From: Sphingobium sp.
GTDB lineage: Bacteria; Pseudomonadota; Alphaproteobacteria; Sphingomonadales; Sphingomonadaceae
Reading direction: 5' to 3'
Length of the DNA: 64,000 bases
Assembly: GCA_023266575.1 (NCBI GenBank)
Contig: JAHFPV010000016.1
Location: 1 to 64,000 of the forward strand
Made by a program: the position numbers and the translations under genes. The stretch's first letter is position 1. Each line of letters begins with the position of its first letter. Of the stretch, positions 25,272-33,789 are shown in pieces. The notes beneath the pieces are model-generated. The model was given only the letters and a program-made list of their open reading frames with translations. It searched no databases and was not told the DNA's origin.

Positions 25272-25550
25272 ATGAACAAGGCAACCACTATCGTCAGTGC
25301 CGCCGGGCTTCTCGCCGCGGTCACCATGGCGGCGAATGCCGCGCACGGCCAGGTCAACGTGCCCAAGCCCACCTACAAATTCGAAAAATGCTATGGCGTC
25401 GTGAAGGCGGGTGAAAACGACTGCTTCGGGCCGGCGAACGCCTGCGGCGGAACGTCCAAAGCCGACCGTCAAGCCGATGCCTGGATTTATGTGCCGGCGG
25501 GGACATGCAAGAAGATCGCCGGAGGATCGACCGGGCCCGTAAAATCTTGA
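25272..25550 (+). CDS. bufA1: BufA1-type bufferin precursor (DUF2282), copy 2
   Basis: 92 residues, GGGAGA upstream of the ATG. A signal peptide ([17 protein letters not shown]) is followed by the DUF2282 core with four cysteines: [26 protein letters not shown] and YVPAGTCKK. Cysteine spacing is almost the same as in copy 1, but the non-cysteine positions differ widely, so it is an old paralogue rather than a recent duplication. The stop overlaps the bufB3 start (TGATG). Confidence 0.9.
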   Translation: MNKATTIVSAAGLLAAVTMAANAAHGQVNVPKPTYKFEKCYGVVKAGENDCFGPANACGGTSKADRQADAWIYVPAGTCKKIAGGSTGPVKS

Positions 25551-26392
25551 TGCATCGGGCACCAGGCATCGACTGGGTCGGGATCGGATTGCGCGGCCCC
25601 TATCATGCTGCTTTCAGCGATCCCGAGAACGACCCCGCCGTCGACTGGCTCGAGATTCATGCCGAGAACTATTTTGATCGCTCTGGCCCCCGTTATCGCT
25701 CGCTCATAGCGATCGCGGACCGCTATCCCATCAGCGTACATGGTGTGGGGCTATCGCTCGGCTCGGCCGGGCCAGTCGATGAGGACCATCTTGAGCGTCT
25801 CGCCGCGCTCGTCGATGGTGTCGGTGCGTGCCAGATCTCGGAGCACCTCGCATGGTGCCGGCTTGGAGAAATCTATTACAACGATCTCCTGCCGCTCCCG
25901 TTGAGCGAGGAGACGCTTGATGTCGTCTCGCGCAATGTCGAATACACGCAGCGCCGACTCGGCCGAAGCATCCTGATCGAAAATCCTTCCGCATATCTGG
26001 ATGTGCCGGGCGGGACGATGAGCGAAGGCGCCTTTCTCAAGCGGCTCGTCGAGCGGACCGGCTGCGGATTACTTGCCGATCTCAACAATCTGATCGTCTC
26101 ATCCGGCAATCTGGGTCGGTCTCCGCTTGATTGGCTGGAGGAAGTTCCGCTCGAATCAATCGGCGAAATCCACCTTGCGGGCCACGAGTCGGATGCTGCC
26201 GGTAGCGGCTTGCTGGTCGATACGCATGGCAGCGACATCGGAGAGGGTGTGTGGATGCTCTACGCCGATCTCGTCGCGCGCATTGGCCCCCGGCCGACGA
26301 TCATCGAGCGTGATTGCAATTGGCCGCCGCTTGGCGCGCTGCTGGCGGAAGCAGACCGCGCCAGTGAGATTGTCGGGACGGCAGCGCGATGA
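25550..26392 (+). CDS. bufB: BufB-type DUF692 multinuclear iron oxidase, copy 3
   Basis: 280 residues; ATG at 25550 shares bases with the bufA1 stop. MNIO motifs: WVGIGLRGPYHAAFSD, DWLEIHAENYFDR, SVHGVGLSLGSAG, QISEHLAWCRLG, LIENPSAYLDVPGG, LLADLNNLIVSSGNLG, IHLAGHES and IIERDCNWPPLG. In the last motif the usual Asp-Asp (copies 1 and 2: IERDD/VERDD) is Asp-Cys, and NNIYVS is replaced by NNLIVS. These could mark a different chemistry. Confidence 0.9.
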   Translation: MHRAPGIDWVGIGLRGPYHAAFSDPENDPAVDWLEIHAENYFDRSGPRYRSLIAIADRYPISVHGVGLSLGSAGPVDEDHLERLAALVDGVGACQISEHLAWCRLGEIYYNDLLPLPLSEETLDVVSRNVEYTQRRLGRSILIENPSAYLDVPGGTMSEGAFLKRLVERTGCGLLADLNNLIVSSGNLGRSPLDWLEEVPLESIGEIHLAGHESDAAGSGLLVDTHGSDIGEGVWMLYADLVARIGPRPTIIERDCNWPPLGALLAEADRASEIVGTAAR

Positions 26393-27153
26393 CGGACCGC
26401 CGCCTCGCTGAATTTCAGTCACGCTTTGCCGAAAGGCTGTTTGCGGACGCGCCCATCTTCAGCGCGTCCACGGCAACTCGAGGTTATGCCATTCACGCTC
26501 GCAACATCCGAAATTCGCTAGTTTTAGCGCTTGAGCAGAGTTTCCCGGTGGTCCGCGCGCTGGTGGGGGATGCCTTTTTCGTCGAGGCGGCGCGCTGCTT
26601 TGTCAGCAATTCTCCGCCGACCAAATCGTGGCTGACCGCTTATGGCCGCGGCTTCCCGGAATTCCTTTCGGCATATCAGCCCGCATCGACATTGCCATAT
26701 CTCGCCGATATCGCCGAACTGGAATGGGCCCGGATCCGGGCGGCCTTCTCCGATGATGCGCCGGCAATCGACCTGCGGGCGCTGACGCTGCTTTCGCCGA
26801 ACGCGCTCATGGAGCTGGTGGTGAACCTCCATCCGTGTGCGGCGACCATCACGACCTCCTTTCCGATTTATCGAATCTGGATGGCTCATCAGGAGCCTGA
26901 CAGCCTTGAGGAATTGAAAGCTACTCCGCCTGGCCCGGGTAACGAGATCGTTCTTGTCTCACGGTCAGCGGACGGCGAGGCGCTAGTCAGCCGCTTCGAG
27001 GCGGCGCGAGCGACATTCCTCATCGCGCTGACCAAGGGTGTCCCACTAGGATCATCTTGGAGCCGGGCATTGGACGACGATCCGGAATTCGATTTGACAT
27101 CGGCCCTTCAGGAGCTGGCGATGCTGCGCGCATTGGGATCGTCGAGCCGATAG
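26389..27153 (+). CDS. bufC: BufC-type DUF2063 partner protein (copy 3)
   Basis: 254 residues, ATGA overlap with bufB3. The DUF2063 block (AEFQSRFAERLFADAP, IHARNIRNSLVLALEQSFPVVRALVGDAFF, SNSPPTKSWLTAYGRGFPEF) identifies it as the MNIO partner. No bufD follows. The operon ends here, facing the minus-strand ccdA-type gene. Confidence 0.87.
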   Translation: MTDRRLAEFQSRFAERLFADAPIFSASTATRGYAIHARNIRNSLVLALEQSFPVVRALVGDAFFVEAARCFVSNSPPTKSWLTAYGRGFPEFLSAYQPASTLPYLADIAELEWARIRAAFSDDAPAIDLRALTLLSPNALMELVVNLHPCAATITTSFPIYRIWMAHQEPDSLEELKATPPGPGNEIVLVSRSADGEALVSRFEAARATFLIALTKGVPLGSSWSRALDDDPEFDLTSALQELAMLRALGSSSR

Positions 27154-27208
27154 GCGTAGGCGCTGGGGTTGATCGAGCCACGCTCTCGGATCGGGCTAAC
27201 CTTCAGCG

Positions 27209-27934
27209 TCAGATGGACGTCGTGAGATCGGTCAGCCAGTCGGGCGAAGCGGTGAGAATGGCTCCCTCGATGAGGCGGTCGGTGCCTGTGATGATCAGCA
27301 GCCCAACCGCCATGACGAGCACTCCCAGCGCTTTCTTCCCGCTGTTGCCCGCGTTCATCAGCTTGCCGCGCCACTTCGCGAGCACGCTCCGTGCGGCAAG
27401 CGCAAGCACGAGTAATACCGAAGCGATACCGAGGCCGAAGGCCGCCATCACGATCGCAACGCCGGCAAGATTCTGTCCCTGGGATGCAAGAATGGTCGCT
27501 GCACCCAGCGTCGGCCCGACGCACGGACTCCACACGAGTCCAAGTAGGGCTCCGATTCCGGCTTGCCCCCAAAGGCCGTATTTCTCAAGTCCGGCTTGGC
27601 GTTCGCCCGCCCAGCCCGCCAGCGGCGACGCCAGGCGCTCCGACAATCGCTGAAAATATGGGATGATCAGCGCGAGACCGATCAGGATGAGCACGATCGC
27701 GCCGATCAGCCGAACCGTATCGCTGTCGATGCCGGCCGCCTCGCCGACGGTCGCCAAGGCGAAGCCGGTGAGCGAGAAAGAGATTACGAGTCCGGTAGCG
27801 AGCGCGAGCGGGCCGAAGCGGTGCCGTTGCGCGGCACTTCCCAGCACGATTGGCACCAGCGGCAGTACGCAGGGAGAAAGGATGGTAAGGGCGCCCGCCG
27901 CATAGGCGAGCACCGGGTTCAATGCGTTGCTCAT
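27209..27934 (-). CDS. CcdA-type cytochrome c biogenesis / thiol-disulfide transporter
   Basis: 241 residues with six transmembrane helices. The two membrane cysteines that shuttle electrons from cytoplasmic thioredoxin are present: ILSPCVLPLVPIVLGS in helix 1 and GLVWSPCVGPTLGAA in helix 4. CcdA/DsbD-like proteins deliver reducing power to periplasmic thioredoxin-like proteins, of which this island encodes several. An exact SigF-type promoter lies upstream. Confidence 0.92.
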   Translation of the reverse strand: MSNALNPVLAYAAGALTILSPCVLPLVPIVLGSAAQRHRFGPLALATGLVISFSLTGFALATVGEAAGIDSDTVRLIGAIVLILIGLALIIPYFQRLSERLASPLAGWAGERQAGLEKYGLWGQAGIGALLGLVWSPCVGPTLGAATILASQGQNLAGVAIVMAAFGLGIASVLLVLALAARSVLAKWRGKLMNAGNSGKKALGVLVMAVGLLIITGTDRLIEGAILTASPDWLTDLTTSI

Positions 27935-28017
27935 CGTCGTTTCTCCCTGGACATCGCGACCATGACTGGGCGCCGGAGCAAATGGATCACGGCGCGAACG
28001 CCTCGGCTTTGTTAGAT

Positions 28018-28043
28018 TTCGGGGCAGCCCTTGCGCTGGTTAC
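28018..28043 (-). promoter_or_regulatory. SigF-type promoter for ccdA-like gene
   Basis: Minus strand: GTAACC, 16 bases, CGAA: exact match, about 84 bases before the start codon. Confidence 0.78.
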
Positions 28044-28079
28044 AGGCCGAACGACATCGCGGTCCGGGCACCGCCGAGA

Positions 28080-28469
28080 TCAGTGAAGAGTCGACGCCAG
28101 CAGCGCGTTGATCTTGTCCTTGTTGGTCATGTATTGAATCCGGCCAACCTCCTGCCGCCCGCGAAAGGCAATCAGAGTCGCTTGTTTGCGAACACCGAAG
28201 CTTTGCCAAACCGGCTTTTGCTTGTCGTAGTTGATCCGAAAAACGATCAGTCTGTCATAGGCGGACGCCATCGCGGTCTGTTTGATCGTGCGGTTTTGCG
28301 AGGCGCAAACCGGACACCACCAGGCATGAACGTCGAGCAGAATGGGGCGGCCCTGCGCCTGTGCCGCAGCAAAGGCCACCTGGTCGAAATCGCGGAACTC
28401 CGCAGCTTGCGCTGGCGCGGCCGCAATCGCTGCGGAGAATAAGCTGGCAGTCAGGAAGAAGCGCCGCAT
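28080..28469 (-). CDS. Exported thioredoxin-like protein, CPVC active site
   Basis: 129 residues from 28469; the longer frame to 28565 lies upstream of the likely promoter. Signal peptide FFLTASLFSAAIAAAPAQA, then PILLDVHAWWCPVCASQ and KQATLIAFRGRQEVGRIQY. It closely parallels the CPTC protein at 15420, so the two are paralogues. Likely reduced by the CcdA-like protein encoded just downstream. Confidence 0.87.
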   Translation of the reverse strand: MRRFFLTASLFSAAIAAAPAQAAEFRDFDQVAFAAAQAQGRPILLDVHAWWCPVCASQNRTIKQTAMASAYDRLIVFRINYDKQKPVWQSFGVRKQATLIAFRGRQEVGRIQYMTNKDKINALLASTLH

Positions 28470-28526
28470 CGTAACCTCGTAGAGTTCGTGGTCTGAATAG
28501 GTATGGCCCGCAGGTCCATTCGATAG

Positions 28527-28552
28527 TTCGATGGCGGCTGCGCCATCGTTAC
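28527..28552 (-). promoter_or_regulatory. SigF-type promoter for thioredoxin-like gene (near match)
   Basis: Minus strand: GTAACG, 16 bases, CGAA. One base off in the -35. About 58 bases before the ATG at 28469. Confidence 0.58.
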
Positions 28553-28561
28553 AATCCGGGT

Positions 28562-29638
28562 TCAATCGAGCCTTGACCGATATTGGGCGAGTGCCGCCAG
28601 CAGGGTGACGGCAAGGAACATGACGATTGATGCGCCTTGAAGAAGGACGGCACCGGCGTCGCCCCCGCGCAATGTCGCTTCGCGCGCCGCCCGGATGAGA
28701 TGGGTCAGGGGAAACAGATTACCCAACCACTGCGCCCAGACCGGCAAGGTCGAAAACGGATAGAGGAATCCCGACAGCAACATCGCCGGCAGATAGAATG
28801 CGATTGCGCCTTGTAATGCGGCGAGTTGGGTCCGCGCACGGGCGGCAAGGGCCTGGCCAAGGATTAGATGGGCGGATGCGAAGATCGGGAATAGAACGAG
28901 CAAGGCTGCGATACTGCCGCGAACCGGCAGATCGAACAGCAGGATGCTGAGCCCCACCACAATCACCCCCTGCGCGGTCCCCACCAAAGCCAGCGGGAGC
29001 GTTTTTCCGGCGAGAAGAGCCACGCGGCCAACAGGGAGCGAAGCGAGCGTTTCCCACGTGCCGGTCTCCCGCTCGCGCGCCATGCTCAGCGTTCCCAACA
29101 TAAGCATGCTGATCATGATGATCGTCCCTGCCAGTGCTGGCAGGAACGCCCAATCGGGGCGCGCGTCGAGGTTAAACAAGCGATCGATCTGTAACCGGGG
29201 GCCAATGTCGGCGACCTCATTCCGCTCTGCGAGAGCCTGCCAATAGATGGCGCTGACCTTTTGCTCCGCGACGGCGGTCAGATTGGGATCGCTCGCGTCG
29301 ATGACCGCCCGCACGGGCGCGAATGGCTCGATAGGAAGCTCGATCCCGATCGAGGCTTTGCCTGCCTCCACCATGGCACGCGCGCCGCCAGGTCGAAGGT
29401 TCTGCGCCACAAGCGTGAGGTGCGCGTCCCTGGCGAGGCGCGCGATATCGGCCTGGCCTGCCGGAGGACCGGCAATCGCAACCGCGACGGCGGCTGACGT
29501 CGGCCGGATGGCATAACCGAACAGCAGGATTTGCAGCGCGGGGACGAGCAGCAGCAGCGTGAAACTGGTCGGCGAGCGCAACAGGCGCAACAGCTCGACT
29601 CTCGAGATCGCGATCGTGGCACGCAGGCTTGCTCTCAT
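28562..29638 (-). CDS. ABC-2 type transporter permease
   Basis: 358 residues in the ABC-2 permease layout of the YhhJ/YbhR type: one N-terminal helix (SFTLLLLVPALQILLFGYAI), a periplasmic domain of ~130 residues, then five C-terminal helices including the signature MARERETGTWETLASLPVG and LPAMLLSGFLYPFSTLPVWAQ. With the ATPase encoded upstream it would form an exporter. The substrate is unknown, but the KAS III and ferritin-like genes of the operon suggest a small acyl-derived or modified metabolite (inference). Confidence 0.88.
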   Translation of the reverse strand: MRASLRATIAISRVELLRLLRSPTSFTLLLLVPALQILLFGYAIRPTSAAVAVAIAGPPAGQADIARLARDAHLTLVAQNLRPGGARAMVEAGKASIGIELPIEPFAPVRAVIDASDPNLTAVAEQKVSAIYWQALAERNEVADIGPRLQIDRLFNLDARPDWAFLPALAGTIIMISMLMLGTLSMARERETGTWETLASLPVGRVALLAGKTLPLALVGTAQGVIVVGLSILLFDLPVRGSIAALLVLFPIFASAHLILGQALAARARTQLAALQGAIAFYLPAMLLSGFLYPFSTLPVWAQWLGNLFPLTHLIRAAREATLRGGDAGAVLLQGASIVMFLAVTLLAALAQYRSRLD

Positions 29639-30363
29639 CTGCGCGTCGCGAGGCGGATCACCGCGTCCTCAAGACTCGCCGCGCCGGCCTCGACGACAAG
29701 CGCCGCCGGCGGCATCGGCCCATTCACCCTGCCATCGGCATAATGTAGGATATACGCGCAGCGCTCCGCCTCGGCGAGATCGTGCGTGCTGATGATGACG
29801 CCATGGCCGGCGTCGGCGAACTCGCTCAGCCAATGCCAGATCGTTTGACGGGTGAGGACGTCGAGGCCAGCCGTCGGTTCGTCCAGCAAGAGGATCCGAG
29901 GACTGTGGAGTGTCACCGCGGCGAATTGCGCGCGCCGTGCCCAGCCGCCGGACAAGAGGTCAAACCGCGTGTCGAGAACCTCACTCAATCCGTATCGCTC
30001 GATCGCGAGATCAATCGTCGGCCGCGAAGGCGGGGGTAGCAAGGCTCCCCGAAAGGCAAGATTCTCGCGCACCGTCAGTTCGGGATAGAGCGACAGGCGC
30101 TGGCTCATATAGCCGATGTCGCGGCGCGCCTGGCGATCGAGGCGATAGATGTCGCGTCCCCACACGCTGCCTTCGCCCTCGTTTGGCCGGGTCAGGCCCG
30201 CGAGCATCCGGAGCGTCGTGGTCTTCCCGCCGCCATTGGCGCCAACAAGGCCGAGAATAACGCCGGGCATCAAGACGAAGCTCAGGTCGCGCACGACCCA
30301 GCGTGTGCCGAAACGCCTTCCAAGCCCGCGGACAGAAATCAGGGGTGCCTCACGCGCTTTCAT
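29635..30363 (-). CDS. ABC transporter ATP-binding protein
   Basis: 242 residues from the ATG at 30363, which lies inside the end of the KAS III gene. Walker A GANGGGKTT, Q-loop YMSQRLSLYPELT, signature LSGGWARRAQFA, Walker B ILLLDEPTAGLD and the switch His in IISTHDLAEAE are all present, so it should hydrolyse ATP. Coupled by overlap (ATGA) to the permease gene. The signature LSGGWARR departs from the usual LSGGMKQR/LSGGQ form. Confidence 0.92.
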   Translation of the reverse strand: MKAREAPLISVRGLGRRFGTRWVVRDLSFVLMPGVILGLVGANGGGKTTTLRMLAGLTRPNEGEGSVWGRDIYRLDRQARRDIGYMSQRLSLYPELTVRENLAFRGALLPPPSRPTIDLAIERYGLSEVLDTRFDLLSGGWARRAQFAAVTLHSPRILLLDEPTAGLDVLTRQTIWHWLSEFADAGHGVIISTHDLAEAERCAYILHYADGRVNGPMPPAALVVEAGAASLEDAVIRLATRR

Positions 30364-31429
30364 GGACGAAGCCTCCGAACATGTACTTCGTCGCTTCCGC
30401 ACCAAGCGCGAGCGTTCGGGTGCCGCGCGGCAGTCCTCTCGCCCTCAATTCGGCAAGCGCGATCCAGATCGCGGCCGATCCCGTGTTACCAAGGCGATCG
30501 GCATTGACGAAGAAGCGCTCCTCGGGTTGCCCAAGATGGCGCGCCAGAAGCGTGCCGACCTTGCCGCTAGCCTGATGGGGAATGATCCAGTCCACGTCGC
30601 CAAGCGCGAGCCCTTGGCTCATCGCCGCTGCGATGCCCGCTTCGAAGAGCTCGGCACCGCCGCGTAGCACGGCCGAGAAGTCATGCTCGAAGCCGAGTGG
30701 TCCCCGACTATTGTTGCCGGGCGCGGCCGAGCCGCCATTGCGCATCTGCAAGCCGGGACTGCGATCGAGCCCGATTGAGCCGAACCAGGCGGCACTCAGA
30801 CGATCGGCACCAGGCGCTGGCGGTCCAAGGACAATCGCTCCGGCGCCGTCGCCCATCTGGACGAGGTTCACTATCTGGCCAGCTTCATCGGCGAGCGCCG
30901 TAAGGTCGAGGAATACGGACCCGGTCTCCGAACCGACAATTGCGACGGGCCGGGCATTTGGGGCAGACAGCAGGCCCATGGCGATCATCAGCGCATTGGC
31001 GAAGCCGGTACATGCCTGGCGCAGCTCGACATGTGGCCCGCGATACCCCAGCCGATCGGCAACGAAGGTGATATTGCCGGGGAGAGGTTGCGCCGGCGTC
31101 GCTGTGTGGCCGATCAGATAGCCGAGATCGCTTACCTGGAGGCCCGCATCGTTCAACGCCGCGCCAATGGCTCGCGCGGCGAGCGTCGGATTGTCCGCGC
31201 CTTCGCAAAGCGCGTCTATACGCGCCGACCAGCTTCGGCCGACATGGCGCGTTCGAATGCCGAGACGATCGGCAACGGTTTTCGCAAGCGACCGCTGGCG
31301 TCCTTCAAGGCCAGCCTGATCCAGCAGGCGTTCTGTCGCGACCGCCGGGCCCGGGAGCGCGATGCCGGTTCCAAGCACTGCGGCTACCCGGTGAGAAAAC
31401 CAGGTTTCCGGCGGAACGAGCCGATCCAT
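30350..31429 (-). CDS. 3-oxoacyl-ACP synthase III (FabH/KAS III-like)
   Basis: 359 residues from the ATG at 31429, overlapping the previous gene's stop. Thiolase-fold condensing enzyme with the Cys in ELRQACTGFANAL, His in DWIIPHQASGKVG and Asn in ADRLGNTGSAA, the KAS III triad. KAS III enzymes condense an acyl-CoA with malonyl-ACP, or in related families form esters, ketones or beta-lactones. Location between a ferritin-like gene and an ABC exporter points to a special biosynthetic role rather than housekeeping fatty acid synthesis. Confidence 0.88.
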   Translation of the reverse strand: MDRLVPPETWFSHRVAAVLGTGIALPGPAVATERLLDQAGLEGRQRSLAKTVADRLGIRTRHVGRSWSARIDALCEGADNPTLAARAIGAALNDAGLQVSDLGYLIGHTATPAQPLPGNITFVADRLGYRGPHVELRQACTGFANALMIAMGLLSAPNARPVAIVGSETGSVFLDLTALADEAGQIVNLVQMGDGAGAIVLGPPAPGADRLSAAWFGSIGLDRSPGLQMRNGGSAAPGNNSRGPLGFEHDFSAVLRGGAELFEAGIAAAMSQGLALGDVDWIIPHQASGKVGTLLARHLGQPEERFFVNADRLGNTGSAAIWIALAELRARGLPRGTRTLALGAEATKYMFGGFVHESA

Positions 31430-32130
31430 CAGCGATACAGGCCGGCAGGGATTCGCGCGAGATCGGCGCGTAGCCAGCGTGGATCGAAAGCAAGCGCCTC
31501 GAACGCATCGCCAGCTTGCTCGAGCAGGACGGCGAGGGCTTCGCGAACATGCACGCCGACGCAAACGAGCGTAGCTTCGTCAGCTCGATCACATACGAGA
31601 TGTCGCGTGAGCCGGACATGGCCCGCTTCGTCGCGTGCAATGCGGCGTAATATGCCGGTGATCACCGGATCGGCCGATAACGGAGTGCCCGGGCGCAGCA
31701 ATCGCGACAATATGAGGCAGACTGCGGAATCGAGTGCCGTGATCCGCGCCAGCCGCATGATATGATCGCCGCGGCCGAGCTCGAGATGGAAGCGCCTCGA
31801 AATGGTGCGCAACCGCGTTGCGTCGGGCGGCGGGGGCAACCCTGCCATAAGTGAAGCGATCAAACCATCATGAACCCGTTCTTCGTCGGCGATCAACCTG
31901 AGCGCCGCAATGCCCGCGACGTCTGCTATCCCCGAATCGGCGAGGCTGCCGAACGCGAGTCCGGCCGCCTCCTCACCGCACCCCAGAACTGGCAGCAACT
32001 CGGCCAAGGCCGCTGCGGCGCGGTCCGGTAAACTCGACTGGATCGGCGAGAATTGTGGACGCGCGGCTGATCCGAAGCAGCGCTGGCTCATTGGCGAGCC
32101 GCTCGGGGGGCTCTTGTCGACAGCGGTCAC
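31429..32130 (-). CDS. Ferritin-like diiron-domain protein, unknown function
   Basis: 233 residues, helical. Two motifs resemble diiron carboxylate ligands: LRLIADEERVHDGLI near residues 80-94 and RRIARDEAGHVRLTRHL about 80 residues later (ExxH spacing in each). A matching Glu lies in FHLELGRGDH. Such proteins can be oxygenases, oxidases or metal-storage proteins. It is translationally coupled to the KAS III gene (TGATG), so joint action on one metabolite is plausible. I do not recognise a named family. Confidence 0.6.
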   Translation of the reverse strand: MTAVDKSPPSGSPMSQRCFGSAARPQFSPIQSSLPDRAAAALAELLPVLGCGEEAAGLAFGSLADSGIADVAGIAALRLIADEERVHDGLIASLMAGLPPPPDATRLRTISRRFHLELGRGDHIMRLARITALDSAVCLILSRLLRPGTPLSADPVITGILRRIARDEAGHVRLTRHLVCDRADEATLVCVGVHVREALAVLLEQAGDAFEALAFDPRWLRADLARIPAGLYR

Positions 32131-32143
32131 AGGCCACGCGCCG

Positions 32144-32584
32144 TCAGGCCGCAGTGCGCCAACGCGCGATATCCTGAAGAACGAGGTTCTCCTGGATTTT
32201 CTCGTCGAGACGAAACTTCAGCACATCGCCGATGCTGAGAATCCCGACCAGCTTGTCCTCGTCGATCACGAGCGCGTGCCTCGCGCGCAGATGCGTCATG
32301 GCCGTCGTGACAACGTTTAGCGTGTCCGTCGAACGCACCGCCAGTGGTTCCTTGACCATGATGTCCTGCACCTTACGGTGCGGAGCATCGCTGCCCCACC
32401 GGGCGACAGCGGCGGTGAGTTCGCGCTCCGATATCAGACCGTTCATGTTGCCGGCGGCGTCTTCGACGACGAGCGCGCCGATGCCGGAGGAGGACATGAG
32501 ACCTGCGGCCGCCGATAGTGTTGCCGTCATGATGATCTGATGAACATTGCTCGATTTGTTATTGAGTACGTCGCGCACAAGCAT
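32144..32584 (-). CDS. Tandem CBS-domain protein
   Basis: 146 residues from the ATG at 32584. Two CBS motifs: VRDVLNNKSSNVHQIIMTAT with ALVVEDAAGNMNGLISEREL, and VQDIMVKEPLAVRSTDTLNV with ALVIDEDKLVGILSIGDVL. Stand-alone CBS pairs bind adenine nucleotides and regulate partner proteins. It is the first gene behind an exact SigF-type promoter, followed after 13 bases by the ferritin-like gene. Confidence 0.9.
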   Translation of the reverse strand: MLVRDVLNNKSSNVHQIIMTATLSAAAGLMSSSGIGALVVEDAAGNMNGLISERELTAAVARWGSDAPHRKVQDIMVKEPLAVRSTDTLNVVTTAMTHLRARHALVIDEDKLVGILSIGDVLKFRLDEKIQENLVLQDIARWRTAA

Positions 32585-32639
32585 TTGACATTCCTCTCTT
32601 AAACTAAGCGCTCTCACATTCGGCGCGCTCAATCAGATA

Positions 32640-32665
32640 TTCGACCGCGCGCTTCTTCCGGTTAC
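32640..32665 (-). promoter_or_regulatory. SigF-type promoter for CBS-ferritin-KAS III-ABC operon
   Basis: Minus strand: GTAACC, 16 bases, CGAA: exact match, about 55 bases before the CBS start at 32584. Confidence 0.78.
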
Positions 32666-32720
32666 GGCTACGGCTCTGGAGGATGACGATTTTGCGTGTG
32701 GCGCGTGACGGACCAAGACG

Positions 32721-33716
32721 TCACCCCGCAGCGATACCGCTGTGCGAACGCCGCGAAATAGTGAGGAGGACCAGTATCGCCGCCGCCATGGCTGCCGCCG
32801 CGATCCAGGCATAAGGGCGCAGGAGGGGCATACCGATCAGCAGCAAGCCGTCGTTGCCGCCGGGAATCAAATCGGCTCCCCAGCCCATCAACGCGCCCCC
32901 GACGAGGCAGCGCAGGGCGGTTCTCACGCTCGGCGATTGCAGGCGGAGCCGGCCACCATGCCACCCGCCGAAGACCGCACCAGCGAAAAGGCTGGCGATC
33001 AATATCCACCTTCCGTCACGGGTGCTGCCGCCGTTGCGTGCGATATCCGCAATAACGTCCGTGTACGCCCAGGGGCCGACCGTCAAAAACATCGCGAGGA
33101 AGGTCAGGGCAATTCCGATCGTGGCAAGGTGCGCGGTCGATGGGTGTGCGACCAGCGGACGTCTGGCGAGTGCTCCTCCGACGCCAAGAGCACGCCATGC
33201 AAGCAGCCCGATGATCGGCGCCAGCAGCCAACCGTGCTCGATCAGGCCAGTCGAGGCACTGAACATGCCCGCCGCCATCATCCGGTGCAGATGAACGAAC
33301 GCGATATCGCCTGCGAGGATTCCTATCGGGGTGAAGGCATAGGCCCATTGCCCCGAGCCCAGCCGCGCGACAGTACCAAACGCGCAGGCGCCGTTCACGC
33401 AAGCGCCCGCTCCGAACAAAAGCCCTCCGGCGATTGCCCAGGCCACCGTCGTTGAAGGTTGTGGTACGGTCACCGCGAAACCTGCAAGCCGCGCAATCGC
33501 CATCCCACCCGCAACCCAGATCGATGCTTCGGCGATTGCGGCGAGGCGAGAGCCTCGTCGCATGTGAAGCAGTTCCTCGATTGCTGCAACGAGGCAGGTG
33601 CTCCCGCGCTGGATGGCATATCCCATGACGAAGGTGCAAATGGTGCCGAACAAGATTCGATGCGGGGTCAGCGATAGCCCAATCTCGGTAAGTTCGCTCG
33701 ACCAAGGCATGGCCAT
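32721..33716 (-). CDS. YeeE/YedE-type sulfur transport membrane protein
   Basis: 331 residues, about nine hydrophobic helices. The family Cys motifs are present: QRGSTCLVAAIEELL, GAGACVNGACAFGTVARLGSG, and the matching C-terminal GWGADLIPGGNDGLLL (with Asp-Gly where other members often have Cys). YeeE/TsuA relatives import thiosulfate or related sulfane compounds through conserved cysteines. It follows YHS and TlpA-like genes on the same strand, suggesting a sulfur or thiol supply role in metal handling. Confidence 0.87.
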   Translation of the reverse strand: MAMPWSSELTEIGLSLTPHRILFGTICTFVMGYAIQRGSTCLVAAIEELLHMRRGSRLAAIAEASIWVAGGMAIARLAGFAVTVPQPSTTVAWAIAGGLLFGAGACVNGACAFGTVARLGSGQWAYAFTPIGILAGDIAFVHLHRMMAAGMFSASTGLIEHGWLLAPIIGLLAWRALGVGGALARRPLVAHPSTAHLATIGIALTFLAMFLTVGPWAYTDVIADIARNGGSTRDGRWILIASLFAGAVFGGWHGGRLRLQSPSVRTALRCLVGGALMGWGADLIPGGNDGLLLIGMPLLRPYAWIAAAAMAAAILVLLTISRRSHSGIAAG

Positions 33717-33789
33717 CGTTCATTCGCCTCGATTGCTCTCTCTCTGTGCACCGGGAGCCTACGCGATCCGATATCCGGATCGCTTGCGT

